Notes: a model not told the origin generated them from the sequence alone. A DNA stretch of 64,000 nt from Oleiagrimonas sp963817755 (GCA_963817755.1 CAWFPB010000002.1:372001-436000); one strand, 5' to 3'; positions 34,252 to 43,445 are shown, counted from the first letter of the stretch. A program made the numbers and translations.

Positions 34252-34775
34252 GTCATGCGGCGCAGGGTGTTGTCCTTGCGTCCCCAGTGATGCCAGAAGG
34301 CAGCCAGGGCGTGGGCCACGACCAGCCACAGGAAGATATTGCCGCACAGCTCGTGGTATTCGCCGAGCGTATGGTTGAGCGAACGGTCGGAGTTGACCAT
34401 GGCCGGGACGTGCATGCCCAGGAAGGCCACGTCATGGCCCCCGGCCTGCACCATCAGCACGCCGAGGATCGGCTGTACCACCATCAGTGCGTAGAACACC
34501 ACGTGCACGGCCTTGGCCGGGACGCTGGTCCACCACGGTTCGGGCGGTACCACGGCCGGACGCTTGCCGGAAAGGCGCACGATCAGTCGCGGAAGGAACA
34601 GGATCAGTACGGCCATGCCGAACTGCATGTGCCAGTACATCATGCCCGACCGGAGCGCCGAGCCGCGTGGCGCCAGTTCGTGCAGTTCGACCAGGGTCAG
34701 CAGGGAAATGACCAATGCCGCGATCAACCAGTGAAGGTTGCGCAGCCAGAAGCCGTATCGTGACGTGTTCTGCAT
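34236..34775 (-). CDS. Cytochrome b561 family protein (CybB-like)
   Basis: 179 residues with four transmembrane helices. Candidate haem-b ligands are the His residues in FWLRNLHWLI (helix 1), YWHMQFGMAVL (helix 2), AKAVHVVFYALM (helix 3) and LGEYHELCGNIFLWLVVAHA (helix 4), spaced as in CybB, which oxidises quinol and can donate electrons to oxygen or superoxide. Inner membrane. The ATG at 34775 is followed by MQNTSRYGFWLR, the usual beginning for this family. Monocistronic, convergent with the preceding gene. Confidence 0.88.
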   Translation of the reverse strand: MQNTSRYGFWLRNLHWLIAALVISLLTLVELHELAPRGSALRSGMMYWHMQFGMAVLILFLPRLIVRLSGKRPAVVPPEPWWTSVPAKAVHVVFYALMVVQPILGVLMVQAGGHDVAFLGMHVPAMVNSDRSLNHTLGEYHELCGNIFLWLVVAHALAAFWHHWGRKDNTLRRMTYSGS

Positions 34776-34976
34776 GGGGTCAAGCTCCTCGTGAACGGGC
34801 CAATGCCGTTGCCCATCGTGCCAGCGGCAGGCTGGGAACGCACGCTTCCGGTGGTCGGATGACTTCCGGCGGATGCGCCGCAGGCGGCGCCTGCGTAGTA
34901 TGAAGGATGCCCGGCAAGGCTCAAGGAATGCTTAAGAGCCTCCGGTGTCCGTATCGCGCGATGGCGCGAGGAGGCG

Positions 34977-35255
34977 ATGATGATCGAACTATTCGTACTG
35001 CTGGCCGTGTTGGGTGCGCTGTTTTTGGTCGGATCCCTGATCGGGGTGGTGTTCAAGCTGGTGTTCGGCCTGGTGGGCGGTCTCTTCAGCCTGCTTGGCG
35101 GGTTGTTCGCCCTGGGCATCGGTTTGCTGATGCTTCCATTCCTGGCACTGGCCCTGTTGCCGCTGATGATCCCCGGGTTGCTGCTGCTCGGCGTGGTCTG
35201 GTTGATCGTGCGCGCTTCGCGCCAGCCGACCCCGGTCCAACAGGCCTCCCGCTGA
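34977..35255 (+). CDS. Very hydrophobic small membrane protein (Gly/Leu/Phe-rich)
   Basis: 92 residues, almost wholly hydrophobic up to residue 76, with Gly spaced every three to four positions (LVGGLFSLLGGLFALGIGLL), then a short basic tail RASRQPTPVQQASR. GAGGAGG precedes two consecutive ATG codons. The Gly pattern favours tightly packed helices that could oligomerise. Family and role unknown; a terminator hairpin follows. Confidence 0.65.
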   Translation: MMIELFVLLAVLGALFLVGSLIGVVFKLVFGLVGGLFSLLGGLFALGIGLLMLPFLALALLPLMIPGLLLLGVVWLIVRASRQPTPVQQASR

Positions 35256-35286
35256 CCCCGGAGCGCGTGCCGGATCCGGCATGCGA

Positions 35287-35313
35287 TCGCCGCACCCGAT
35301 ACAGGTGCGGCGA
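35287..35313. terminator. Bidirectional hairpin between convergent genes
   Basis: A 10-bp perfect stem TCGCCGCACC / GGTGCGGCGA with a seven-base loop, placed between the stop codons at 35255 (plus) and 35322 (minus). No T tract, so its strength is uncertain. Confidence 0.55.
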
Positions 35314-35321
35314 GACCGGGT

Positions 35322-35993
35322 TCAGTAGGCGTGCAGCCGGAATTGCACCGGTATCAGCGCCCAGGCCGGCGTGGGCCGCCCCATCACCTGCGCCGGCACG
35401 AACATCCATTTCTCCGCCACCTGGCGACGTGCGGCCCGGTCCAGCACCGGGTGCCCGCTGCTGTGTTCGACGTCGACCTCCACCGGGTGCCCGCCGACGT
35501 CGACCAGCACCCTGAGGATCACCGTGCCCTGCATCCGGGCACGGCGCGCGTGCGCCGGATAGCGCGGTGGCGGCGCGCGCAGGTAGGTCAGGTGCGCGCG
35601 GATCGGACCGGGCGCCGGGTTGTCGCTGGCCGGACCGGCCTTCGCGTGTGGGGGTACCGGTGGCGACTGGATCGCCACCGGCGGTGTCGACATCGGCGTG
35701 GGAGCAACCTGTGCCGGCGTCACCGGAACGCGATGCATGGGCATGGGGACGTGCACCCGTGGGTGCGGTAGCGTCGGGATCGGCGGCGGTGTGGGAGCCG
35801 GCGGTGGAGGCGCGTCTTCGAAGGTCACCACCGGCACGATGTCGGACGTGGGTTGCGTGGACCGGTGGGCCGGCAGCGGTCGCATCGCCAGCAGCAGCAT
35901 GGCGCCATTGAGGCTGATGGCCGCGCTGAGCGCGAGAATACGGGCAAGGTCCGGTCGAACTTCGGGGCGGCGGGTGAGAACAATCGTGGTCAT
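35322..35993 (-). CDS. Energy transducer TonB family protein
   Basis: 223 residues from the ATG at 35993, six bases after AGGAGG (the GTG two codons earlier is too close). One N-terminal membrane helix (about 18-37) is followed by a long Pro-rich spacer (55-130, with PPPPAPTPPPIPT) and a C-terminal domain: YPAHARRARMQGTVILRVLV, DVGGHPVEVDVEHSSGHPVL and WMFVPAQVMGRPTPAW, the TonB_C pattern. It would link proton-motive force to outer-membrane receptors such as the one encoded at 29334. No exbB/exbD is adjacent, so it is probably an accessory TonB using a distant ExbBD. Confidence 0.85.
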   Translation of the reverse strand: MTTIVLTRRPEVRPDLARILALSAAISLNGAMLLLAMRPLPAHRSTQPTSDIVPVVTFEDAPPPPAPTPPPIPTLPHPRVHVPMPMHRVPVTPAQVAPTPMSTPPVAIQSPPVPPHAKAGPASDNPAPGPIRAHLTYLRAPPPRYPAHARRARMQGTVILRVLVDVGGHPVEVDVEHSSGHPVLDRAARRQVAEKWMFVPAQVMGRPTPAWALIPVQFRLHAY

Positions 35994-36152
35994 GGGCACC
36001 TCCTTCGCAGGGACGAGGGAGGGCCGGGCAATCCGCGAAACGCGCGCGGCGGACCAGGCACATGCGGGGCGTGTCCGGCACCTCCACCTGCATGGAACGC
36101 AGGTGGTCGGGGCACGGGGTTACACGTGCGGCTGGCGCACGCCGGCGATGCT

Positions 36153-36977
36153 TCAGTGCGCGACCAGCAGGGGATGGCGGCTGTGTGCGAACAGGTGCCG
36201 TGTAGCCCCGCCGAGGATCAGCTCGGACAGGCGCGAGCGGCCCCAGGCGCCCATCACGATCAGATCGGCTTTCTCCTCGTCGGCGCATTGCTCGATGGCG
36301 GAGCCGGGCGATCCCTCCGGATGGAAGGGCCGGATCTGTGCCTCGATGCCGTGGCGCTGCAGCCACGGAGCCAGGTCGGGGATGGGCGGGGCCAGCGGGT
36401 CCTCGGCGCTTTCCGGTTCGCTGCCGTCGAGGACCAGCACGTGGTTGGCCGCGGCCAGCAATGGCAGCGCGCCGCGCAGGGCCAGCGTGGCCTCGCGGCT
36501 ACCGTTCCAGGCGACCAGGATGCGCTCGCCACAGGGGCCCTCGGGCAGGTCCTCGGGCAGGATCAGGACCGGGCAGCGTGCGCCGAACACGCTGTGCGAG
36601 ATGGTGCCGTAGCCGAGCGGGGCGTCGCGCAGTTCGTCGGCCCGGGCCAGGATCAGCAGGTCGTAGCCGGCCGCCATGTGGCACAGCACATGGGCGGCGT
36701 CGCCCTGGGCGGCATGCCAGCTTCCGCGCAGGCCCGCGGACTCCAGTTGCTGGCTGTACCAGCCTGCCCGGGCGCGAGCGGCATCGTATTGCTGGTGCTG
36801 CGTGTCCATCTGCAGCGGCATGGCCTCGGGCACGGCGAAGGCGGCGGGCGCCAGCGGCACGACCTGCACGGCGTCGAGGTCGGCGCCGATGCGCCGGGCC
36901 AGTTGCATGGCCATCCGGAGTGCGGTGTCGGGCGCATCCTCGGTTCCGGTCCGTACCAGCAGCTGTGTTCTCGGCAT
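36153..36977 (-). CDS. Universal stress protein (UspA family, tandem domains)
   Basis: 274 residues made of two Usp folds (about 1-145 and 150-274). The second ends with the ATP-binding signature MGAWGRSRLSELILGGATRH (G-x-W-G-(9x)-G-G-x-T) followed by L-L-V-A-H; the first keeps DLLILARADE but has lost the Gly-rich loop, so only the C-terminal half is likely to bind nucleotide. Tandem Usp proteins act as dimers-in-one under starvation or envelope stress. Cytoplasmic. Monocistronic. Confidence 0.88.
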   Translation of the reverse strand: MPRTQLLVRTGTEDAPDTALRMAMQLARRIGADLDAVQVVPLAPAAFAVPEAMPLQMDTQHQQYDAARARAGWYSQQLESAGLRGSWHAAQGDAAHVLCHMAAGYDLLILARADELRDAPLGYGTISHSVFGARCPVLILPEDLPEGPCGERILVAWNGSREATLALRGALPLLAAANHVLVLDGSEPESAEDPLAPPIPDLAPWLQRHGIEAQIRPFHPEGSPGSAIEQCADEEKADLIVMGAWGRSRLSELILGGATRHLFAHSRHPLLVAH

Positions 36978-37125
36978 ATCCTGTGCTCGCGATGGGCTGT
37001 GTCGACTCTAGACCGATGCGTTCACGCTTTCAAAACCCGGGGACGCCGGCTCGTCGTGCATTGCCCCCCGGTTCATGTTCGGCATCCAGAATAGGGCGCT
37101 ATCCATTCCACAAGGAGAATGACCG

Positions 37126-37560
37126 ATGCGTACCTGGATGATGGCGGCCCTGGTGGCCGCGGGTCTGACCGTGTTTTCCGTACAGCCGGCGCGCGCGGCC
37201 GATCTGTCGTGCAAGCTGCATTACAACCTTTCCGGTTGGTCGATCTTCTACAAGACGGCCAAGGGCGAGGGCACCGTGACCTGTTCCAACGGGCAGAGCA
37301 TGCGCGTGCACATCCGCGTCAAGGGCGGCGGCCTGACCTTCGGCAAGACCAAGGTGAAGAATGGCGTGGGCAAGTTCACCGGCGTGCACGCCATCACCGA
37401 CGTGCTCGGCCACTACGCCACCGCCGGCGCCCATGCGGGTGCGGACAAGAGCGCCTCGTCCGGAGTGATGACCAAGGGCGACGTCTCGCTGGCGCTGGCC
37501 GGCAAGGGCCGGGGCTGGAACCTGGGCGTGGATGCGGGCGCGTTCATCATCGAACGCTGA
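37126..37560 (+). CDS. Small exported protein of unknown function
   Basis: 144 residues with a signal peptide ending at PARAAD (about 25). The mature part is beta-rich and Gly/Lys-rich, with two Cys (LSCKLHY and GTVTCSN) probably disulphide-linked, and ends GWNLGVDAGAFIIER. The layout recalls small DUF992-like periplasmic or outer-membrane-associated beta-sandwich proteins, but similarity is too weak to claim. AAGGAG precedes the ATG. It stands alone. Confidence 0.6.
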   Translation: MRTWMMAALVAAGLTVFSVQPARAADLSCKLHYNLSGWSIFYKTAKGEGTVTCSNGQSMRVHIRVKGGGLTFGKTKVKNGVGKFTGVHAITDVLGHYATAGAHAGADKSASSGVMTKGDVSLALAGKGRGWNLGVDAGAFIIER

Positions 37561-37672
37561 TGGATGCACGACATGCCGCATCGGCATGATTCGGGGATCG
37601 AACTTTTCCATACGACGCAGTATGGTGTGAGCGTGGCGCACCCGGGCGCCACGCAGCCCCCGGAGTAGTTCG

Positions 37673-38338
37673 ATGGAACGTTCGGTACGCGCGGACCTGC
37701 CGCGTTACGGATTCGGCGACGAGCTGGCCAGCAGCGTCATCCACGGCATCGGCGTGGTGCTCAGCATCGCCGGGCTGGCGGTGCTGGTCACCTTTGCCGG
37801 GCTGTACGCCGATACGCGGGCGGTGGTCTCGTGCGCTGTTTTCGGCAGCACCCTGGTCGTTCTGTACACGACCTCCACGCTGTACCACGCGATCCCGTTC
37901 GCGCGGGTGCGGCCGATCCTGCGTCGGCTCGACCACATTGCCATCTTCGTGCTGATCGCCGGGACCTACACGCCGTTCACCCTGCTGGCCCTGCCGGGTG
38001 CGTGGGGATGGAGCCTGTTCGCCACGATCTGGACGCTGGCGCTGGCCGGCAGCGTGCTCGAACTGGGCATTCCGCATGCCCCGCGGCGGCTGGTGGCGGT
38101 GCTGTACGTGGCCATGGGCTGGGTCGGCATGGTCGCGATCGAGCCGCTCTATCATCATCTGCAGCCGGGCGGATTGGCATTGTTGCTGGCCGGCGGCGTG
38201 GCCTACACCCTGGGCGTGCCGTTCTACCTGATGCGGCGCATGCCGTTCCATCACACGGTGTGGCACGTGTTCGTGCTGGCCGGCAGCATCCTGCACTACC
38301 TGGCGGTGCTTCTGTATGTGCTGCCCGCGGCGCGCTAG
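37673..38338 (+). CDS. trhA: Hemolysin III family (PAQR-type) membrane protein
   Basis: 221 residues with seven hydrophobic helices. The conserved metal-site residues of the PAQR fold are present: ELASSVIHGIGVVLS near the front (Glu, His), TSTLYHAIP (Ser, His), RRLDHIAIFVLIAGTYTP (Asp, His) and MPFHHTVWHVFVLAGSILHY near the end (His residues). Bacterial members (YqfA/TrhA) influence membrane energetics and fluidity and may have hydrolase activity at the zinc site; the hemolysin label is historical. GGAG lies just upstream of the ATG. Confidence 0.85.
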   Translation: MERSVRADLPRYGFGDELASSVIHGIGVVLSIAGLAVLVTFAGLYADTRAVVSCAVFGSTLVVLYTTSTLYHAIPFARVRPILRRLDHIAIFVLIAGTYTPFTLLALPGAWGWSLFATIWTLALAGSVLELGIPHAPRRLVAVLYVAMGWVGMVAIEPLYHHLQPGGLALLLAGGVAYTLGVPFYLMRRMPFHHTVWHVFVLAGSILHYLAVLLYVLPAAR

Positions 38339-38351
38339 CCGCCCGGGCCGC

Positions 38352-38852
38352 TCACCAGAGCATCGCGAAGGCGAACATCGCCACCATCAGGAACGACAGG
38401 GCGATCTTGGCCAGCGTGCCCAGCAGCAGGCCGATCCAGGTCCCCGCGCCCACGTGGGTGGAGCGCAGCACGCTGCTGCCGGACATCATCTCGCCGGCCA
38501 GGGCGCCGACGAACGGTCCCAGCAACAGGCCAGGAAGGCCGAAGAACAGGCCGACGAAGGTGCCGACCATCGCGCCCCAGACCGCGGCCGGCTGCGCACC
38601 CACGCGCCTGGCGCCGAACATGCCGGCCACGAAATCCAGCAGCAAGCCCAGCGCACCCACCACGGCGATGGCCAGCAGCCACCACAGGCCGACGTGGCGA
38701 TAGCCGTCCACGCCGGCGGCCAGCCACAGGCCGGCATAGAGGATGGGAATGCCGGGAAGCATCGGCAGGATGGTCCCGGCCAGGCCGGCCAGGACCAGCA
38801 CGGCGGCCAGCACGTAGAGAAGGATGTCGAGCCAGGGCATGGGACCCATCAT
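38352..38852 (-). CDS. DUF456 domain-containing membrane protein
   Basis: 166 residues. The family pattern is clear: VLAGLAGTILPMLPGIPILY in the first helix pair, LLLDFVAGMFGARRVGAQPA in the middle and FFGLPGLLLGPFVGALAGEM in the Gly-rich hairpin. Five to six membrane segments. Function unknown in all members I know of; the Gly-rich hairpins recall small channel-like proteins. It converges with the hemolysin III gene, with 13 bp between stop codons. Confidence 0.88.
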   Translation of the reverse strand: MMGPMPWLDILLYVLAAVLVLAGLAGTILPMLPGIPILYAGLWLAAGVDGYRHVGLWWLLAIAVVGALGLLLDFVAGMFGARRVGAQPAAVWGAMVGTFVGLFFGLPGLLLGPFVGALAGEMMSGSSVLRSTHVGAGTWIGLLLGTLAKIALSFLMVAMFAFAMLW

Positions 38853-38914
38853 GCCCGTTCTTCAACGCGCTGCCCACTGGGCCGCAGGCACGGGTTTCGG
38901 TAGCGCCCGGTGGC

Positions 38915-39691
38915 CTATTTCTCGACGAAGGCGCGCTCGATCACGAAGTCGCCGGGCTCGCGGGTGCGCGGGGAGATCTGGAAGCCACGCGCATCGAGCA
39001 GGGCGCAGGTGTCGGTCAGCATGCCCGGGCTGCCGCACAGCATGGCGCGGTCCTCGGCCGGGTCCAGCGGCGGCATGCCGATGGCCTCGGTGAGGATGTC
39101 CTTCTCGATCGCCGTGGTCAGGCGCCCGGTGTGGCGGAACGCTTCGCGGGTGACCGTCGGGTAGTAGATCAGCTGCTCGCGCACCATCTCGCCCAGGTAT
39201 TCGTGGGCGGGCAGCTCGTTCTCGATGTAGTCCCGGTAGGCCAGGTCGTCCACCTGGCGCACGCCGTGGCAGACGATGACCTTCTCGAAGCGCTCGTAGA
39301 CATCGGGGTCCCGGATCAGGCTCAGGAACGGCGCCAGGCCGGTGCCGGTGCCCAGCAGGTACAGCCGCTTGCCGGGCTTGAGGTCGTCCAGCACCAGGGT
39401 GCCGGTGGGCTTGCGGCTGACGATGATCTCGTCGCCGACCTTCAGGTGCTGCAGACGCGAGGTCAGCGGCCCGTCGGGCACCTTGATGGAGAAGAACTCC
39501 AGGTGCTCGTCGTAGTGCGCGCTGGCGATCGAGTAGGCGCGCATCAACGGTCGCCCGTCCACCTCCAGGCCGATCATCACGAACTGCCCGCTGATGAAGC
39601 GCAAGCCGGGGTCGCGCGTGGTCTTGAAGCTGAACAGCGAGTCGTTCCAGTGGTGCACGTCCAGGACGCGCTCCTTTGCCATGGCCACCAT
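38915..39691 (-). CDS. fpr: Ferredoxin--NADP+ reductase
   Basis: 258 residues (an ATG three codons in is equally possible). FAD motif RAYSIAS (R51-x-Y53-S54), then the NADP-binding region GTGTGLAPFLSLIRDP and the C-terminal CGSPGMLTDTCALLDARGF. It ends FVIERAFVEK with a terminal Lys after V-E, marking the bacterial subclass I reductases such as those of Azotobacter and Pseudomonas. Transfers electrons between NADPH and ferredoxin or flavodoxin in the cytoplasm, feeding Fe-S cluster assembly and oxidative defence. Divergent from dusA, with 114 bp between. Confidence 0.93.
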   Translation of the reverse strand: MVAMAKERVLDVHHWNDSLFSFKTTRDPGLRFISGQFVMIGLEVDGRPLMRAYSIASAHYDEHLEFFSIKVPDGPLTSRLQHLKVGDEIIVSRKPTGTLVLDDLKPGKRLYLLGTGTGLAPFLSLIRDPDVYERFEKVIVCHGVRQVDDLAYRDYIENELPAHEYLGEMVREQLIYYPTVTREAFRHTGRLTTAIEKDILTEAIGMPPLDPAEDRAMLCGSPGMLTDTCALLDARGFQISPRTREPGDFVIERAFVEK

Positions 39692-39805
39692 GGATGTTCT
39701 GTCTCTGTCAGGGCGTTGAAATCAGCGCGCGCGAAGGCCCGCACGCGGCGCGGCGACGGGAGCGCATGTATCCTATTGCGGTACACAGCATCCCGTATTC
39801 CGCCG

Positions 39806-40855
39806 ATGTCCGACATGACCGACGTCAAACCGACGGCCGCGCCGTCGCTTTCCGCGCTGCACGCGCCGGAGAGCGACGACCATCCCTGGCGCCTGAGCGT
39901 GGCGCCCATGATGGACTGGACCGACCGGCATTGCCGATTCTTCCACCGGCTGCTGTCTCCGCATGCGCGATTGTACACCGAGATGGTGACCTCGGCCGCG
40001 CTGGTGCACGGCAATCGCCTGCACCTGCTCGAGCACAACCAGGAAGAGCATCCGGTGGCGTTGCAGCTGGGCGGCAGCGAGCCCGAGGAGCTGGCGAAGG
40101 CCGCGCGCTTCGGCGCCGGGGCCGGTTACGACGAGATCAATCTCAACGTCGGCTGCCCGTCCGACCGCGTGCAGTCGGGCCGCTTCGGCGCCTGCCTGAT
40201 GCTCGAGCCCGCGCGCGTGGCCGACTGCGTGCGTGCCATGCGCGAGGCGGTGGACGTACCGGTCACGGTCAAGTGCCGGATCGGCGTGGACGAGCAGGAT
40301 GCCGAGGAGGACCTGCAGCGCTTTGCCCGGAGCATGGTCGATGCCGGGGTCCGGGTCCTGATCGTGCATGCGCGCAAGGCCTGGCTTCAGGGCCTGAGCC
40401 CGAAGGAGAACCGCGAGGTGCCGCCGCTGGACTACCCGCGCGTGTATCGCCTGCGTGCAGCGTTTCCCCAGCTGAGCGTGATCATCAACGGCGGTATCGC
40501 CGACGCCGAATCCGCCGTGGGCCACCTGCGCCATGTGCACGGCGTGATGCTGGGACGTGCGGCCTACCAGCATCCCTGGATCCTGGCGGAACTGGAATCG
40601 CGCCTGTGGGGCACGCCGATGCCGGACCGCGTCGACGTGCTGCGGCGCCTGCGACCGTACGTGGAAGCCGAACGGGGGCGCGGCGTGGCGCTCAAGCACA
40701 TCGTGCGGCATGTGCTGGGCCTGTTTCATGGCGCCCCCGGCGCGCGCCGATTCCGTCGCGTCCTCAGCGAGGGTGCGCACCGGCCCGATGCCGACTGGGC
40801 GCTGGTCGAGCGCGCGATCGCGTCGCTGGGCCCGGCGACTCGCGATGCGGCATGA
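39806..40855 (+). CDS. dusA: tRNA-dihydrouridine(20/20a) synthase DusA
   Basis: 349 residues from the ATG at 39806; the frame upstream is not family-like. TIM-barrel flavoenzyme: SVAPMMDWTDRHCRFFHRLL at the front, NLNVGCPSDRVQSGRFGACL with catalytic Cys117, VPVTVKCRIGVDEQD, LIVHARKAWLQGLSPKENR and VIINGGIADAES (FMN phosphate site). The DWTDRHCR and AWLQGLSPKENR motifs are specific to DusA. Reduces U20/U20a in tRNA D-loops with NADPH. The first 26 residues are a non-conserved extension. Confidence 0.95.
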   Translation: MSDMTDVKPTAAPSLSALHAPESDDHPWRLSVAPMMDWTDRHCRFFHRLLSPHARLYTEMVTSAALVHGNRLHLLEHNQEEHPVALQLGGSEPEELAKAARFGAGAGYDEINLNVGCPSDRVQSGRFGACLMLEPARVADCVRAMREAVDVPVTVKCRIGVDEQDAEEDLQRFARSMVDAGVRVLIVHARKAWLQGLSPKENREVPPLDYPRVYRLRAAFPQLSVIINGGIADAESAVGHLRHVHGVMLGRAAYQHPWILAELESRLWGTPMPDRVDVLRRLRPYVEAERGRGVALKHIVRHVLGLFHGAPGARRFRRVLSEGAHRPDADWALVERAIASLGPATRDAA

Positions 40856-40950
40856 GAGCCGCGGGGCGGCGGTTCAGCACGAATTCAAAGCGGGGCGTCA
40901 TCATGGGTCTTGCCCAGATCCTTCCGACCGTTCCGCGCAGGGGGTACCCG

Positions 40951-41274
40951 ATGGCTGCTGGCAGCCTGCGATTGCATTCCATTCCGTTCGCCGTCCTGCT
41001 CCTGGCCGGTTCGCTCGTTGCCGTGGCACCGGCGCGGACCGTGCAGAACCACGGGCATGCGAACAAGCAGGTTGCAAATAAGCATTCGCATCCACACCTG
41101 ACCCTGGAGCAGGCGGTGGCGCGGGTGCAGAATGAAACCGGTGGCAAGGTGCTGAAGGCCGATTCGCGCAATACCGGCCATGTGGTGGAATACCGGATCA
41201 AGGTGCTCACCCCCGATGGACATGTACGCGTGATCACGCTGCGAAGCGACCAGCGCAACGCAGACTCGAACTGA
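40951..41274 (+). CDS. Exported PepSY-domain protein
   Basis: 107 residues from the ATG at 40951, eight bases after AGGGGG; an ATG at 40903 gives a 123-residue version with an awkwardly long signal region. Signal peptide with cleavage near VAPARTV. The mature domain LTLEQAVARVQNETGGKVLK, then YRIKVLTPDGHVRVITL, is a PepSY domain of the small periplasmic kind that tends to sit next to PhoP/PhoQ-like systems. It lies 14 bp before the regulator gene at 41289, so it is probably the first gene of the operon and may modulate the kinase in the periplasm (inference). Confidence 0.78.
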   Translation: MAAGSLRLHSIPFAVLLLAGSLVAVAPARTVQNHGHANKQVANKHSHPHLTLEQAVARVQNETGGKVLKADSRNTGHVVEYRIKVLTPDGHVRVITLRSDQRNADSN

Positions 41275-41288
41275 AAGGAGATCCATTG

Positions 41289-41984
41289 ATGCGAATCCTG
41301 TTGGTGGAGGATGAGGCGCCGCTGCGCGAAACCCTGGCTGCCCGGCTCAAGCGCGATGGCTTCGCCGTGGACGCGGCATCGGATGGCGAGGAAGGCCTGT
41401 ATCTGGGCCGCGAGGTGCCGTTCGACCTGGCCATCATCGACCTGGGACTGCCGAAGATGTCCGGCATGGACCTGGTCAAGGCCCTGCGCGAGGACGGTCA
41501 GCGCTACCCGATCCTGATCCTGACCGCACGCTCGAGCTGGCAGGACAAGGTCGAGGGCCTCAAGCACGGCGCCGACGACTACATGATCAAGCCGTTCCAC
41601 GTCGAGGAGCTGCTGGCGCGCATCAACGCGCTGGTGCGCCGTGCCAGCGGCTGGTCGCGCCCGATCCTGGCCTGTGGCCCGATGCGCCTGGACACCACGG
41701 CGCAGACGGTGACCGTGGACGGCAAGCCGGTCGACCTGACCAGCTACGAGTACAAAGTGCTCGAATACCTGATGATGCATGCCGGCGAACTGGTCTCCAA
41801 GGCCGACCTGACCGAACACATCTACCAGCAGGATTTCGATCGCGACTCCAATGTGCTGGAGGTCTTCATCGGACGCCTGCGCCGCAAGCTGGATCCGAAC
41901 GGCGAGATCAAGCCGATCGAGACGGTGCGCGGCCGCGGCTATCGTTTCGCGATTCCGCGCGATGAGGTCGAAGACGACGAATGA
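41289..41984 (+). CDS. PhoP-like response regulator
   Basis: 231 residues from the ATG at 41289, eight bases after AAGGAG (a TTG one codon earlier is less likely). Receiver domain with acidic residues in VEDEAP, phospho-acceptor Asp51 (AIIDLGLPKMSG), Thr in ILTARSSW and Lys in MIKPFHVEE; winged helix from about 130, with LTSYEYKVLEYLMMH and IETVRGRGYRFAIP. LTARSSWQDKVEGLKHGADD is characteristic of the PhoP/QseB branch. Operon PepSY - regulator - kinase. Typical signals are divalent cations, low pH or antimicrobial peptides. Confidence 0.92.
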   Translation: MRILLVEDEAPLRETLAARLKRDGFAVDAASDGEEGLYLGREVPFDLAIIDLGLPKMSGMDLVKALREDGQRYPILILTARSSWQDKVEGLKHGADDYMIKPFHVEELLARINALVRRASGWSRPILACGPMRLDTTAQTVTVDGKPVDLTSYEYKVLEYLMMHAGELVSKADLTEHIYQQDFDRDSNVLEVFIGRLRRKLDPNGEIKPIETVRGRGYRFAIPRDEVEDDE

Positions 41985-42056
41985 CCGGTGCGCGGCGGGT
42001 CACGATTGCCCGCCGGCGATGCTGCGCGGCCCGGCCGCATGGGGCATGATCGAGGC

Positions 42057-43436
42057 ATGAGTTCCCGCCGTCCGCTGTCGCTGATCACGCGCTCGACGCT
42101 GGCCACGGGCCTGATCCTGGTGGCGTTCCTGGGCCTGGCCGGGTTCTCGCTCGACCATGCCTACTTCGTGAGCGCCCGCGCGGCCCTGCGCGATCGTCTG
42201 CAGGGGTACGTATATGCCTATCTGGCGGCCACCGACGTGGGTCGCGGCGGTCGCGTGCTGCCGCCCGATTCGCCCCCGCCGCATTCGGACTTCCTGCGCC
42301 CGGGATCGGGCCTGTACGCGGTGATCGACGGCGACAACGGCTATCGCTGGGAATCGCCTTCCGCGGTCGGCCGGCTGCTGGGCCTGGAGGAGCGCCTGCA
42401 GCCCGGACAGAGCCGCTTCCGCGGCCCGGTGTCGACCAGTGCCGGTGGCATGTACATCTACAGCCTCGGGGTGGCCTACGACGATCCGCGCGGCAAGCCG
42501 ATCGACCTGACTTTCACGGTCGCGCAGACGCAGTCGCAGTTCCTCGGCCAGCTCAGCGTGTATCGGCGTACCCTGTTTACCTGGTTGGCGGCGCTTGGCC
42601 TGCTGCTGCTGCTGCTGCAGCTGATCCTGTTGCGCTGGAGCCTGTTTCCGCTGCGCCGGGTGGCCGCGGATCTGGGTCGTGTCGATCGCGGCGAGCGCGA
42701 TCGACTGGAGGGCGAGTACCCCATTGAGCTTTCCGGATTGACCCGCAGCCTGAACAACTTCATCGAGAACGAACGCCGCAGTCTGACCCGCAACCGCAAT
42801 ATCCTGGCCGATCTGGCGCACAGCCTGAAGACGCCGCTGGCGGTGGTGCGCTCGCGCCTGGAACTGGGCGACGTGGCCGAAGATGCGCGCCGCGAGCTGA
42901 CCGAACAGGTGCAGCGCATGGACGACATCGTCGCCTACCAGCTCTCGCGCGCGGCGACCTCGGGCGTGCCCACCTTCGTCACCCCGCTTCAGATCGAACC
43001 GCATGCCGAGGACCTGGTGCGCGGCCTGGAGAAGGTGCACGCGGCGCGCAATGTCCTGTGCGAGTTCGATATCGATCCCGAGGCACGCTTCTACGGCGAG
43101 TCCGGCGACCTGCTGGAAATCCTCGGCAACCTGCTGGAGAACGCCTTCAAGTGGGCCAATCACAGGGTCCTGCTCAGTGCACACGCGCTGCCCGAGCGCG
43201 GGCGGAGCCGGCCGGGGCTGGAAATTTGCGTGGAGGACGACGGTCCCGGCATCGCCACGGACCAGGTCGAGAGCATCCTGCAGCGGGGCGTGCGCGGCGA
43301 CGAGCGCGTGCAGGGGCATGGCATCGGCCTGTCGATCGTGCAGGACATCGTGCACACGCACAATGCCACGCTGGACGTGCTGCGTTCGGAAGAACTGGGC
43401 GGTGCCCGGTTCCGCATCCGGTTCGGGGCAGGCTGA
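42057..43436 (+). CDS. PhoQ-like sensor histidine kinase
   Basis: 459 residues from the ATG at 42057 (GAGG just upstream). Helix 1 (15-35), a periplasmic sensor of about 140 residues, helix 2 (173-195), HAMP-like linker, then ADLAHSLKTPLAVVRSRLE with His255: the H-S-L-K-T-P-L-A-V form of the H-box is typical of PhoQ. ATP-binding boxes N (LGNLLENAFKWA), G1 (DDGPGIA) and G2 (GHGIGLSIV). The periplasmic part contains LGLEERLQPG and YIYSLGVAYD but lacks the acidic patch that binds Mg2+ in enterobacterial PhoQ, so the signal may differ. Starts 72 bp after the regulator gene. Confidence 0.92.
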   Translation: MSSRRPLSLITRSTLATGLILVAFLGLAGFSLDHAYFVSARAALRDRLQGYVYAYLAATDVGRGGRVLPPDSPPPHSDFLRPGSGLYAVIDGDNGYRWESPSAVGRLLGLEERLQPGQSRFRGPVSTSAGGMYIYSLGVAYDDPRGKPIDLTFTVAQTQSQFLGQLSVYRRTLFTWLAALGLLLLLLQLILLRWSLFPLRRVAADLGRVDRGERDRLEGEYPIELSGLTRSLNNFIENERRSLTRNRNILADLAHSLKTPLAVVRSRLELGDVAEDARRELTEQVQRMDDIVAYQLSRAATSGVPTFVTPLQIEPHAEDLVRGLEKVHAARNVLCEFDIDPEARFYGESGDLLEILGNLLENAFKWANHRVLLSAHALPERGRSRPGLEICVEDDGPGIATDQVESILQRGVRGDERVQGHGIGLSIVQDIVHTHNATLDVLRSEELGGARFRIRFGAG

Positions 43437-43445
43437 AGCGTGGGG

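Noticed and set aside
37570..37590. Short palindrome after the exported-protein gene at 37126
   Set aside because: A 7-bp stem with a 3-base loop and no T tract is too weak to call a terminator.
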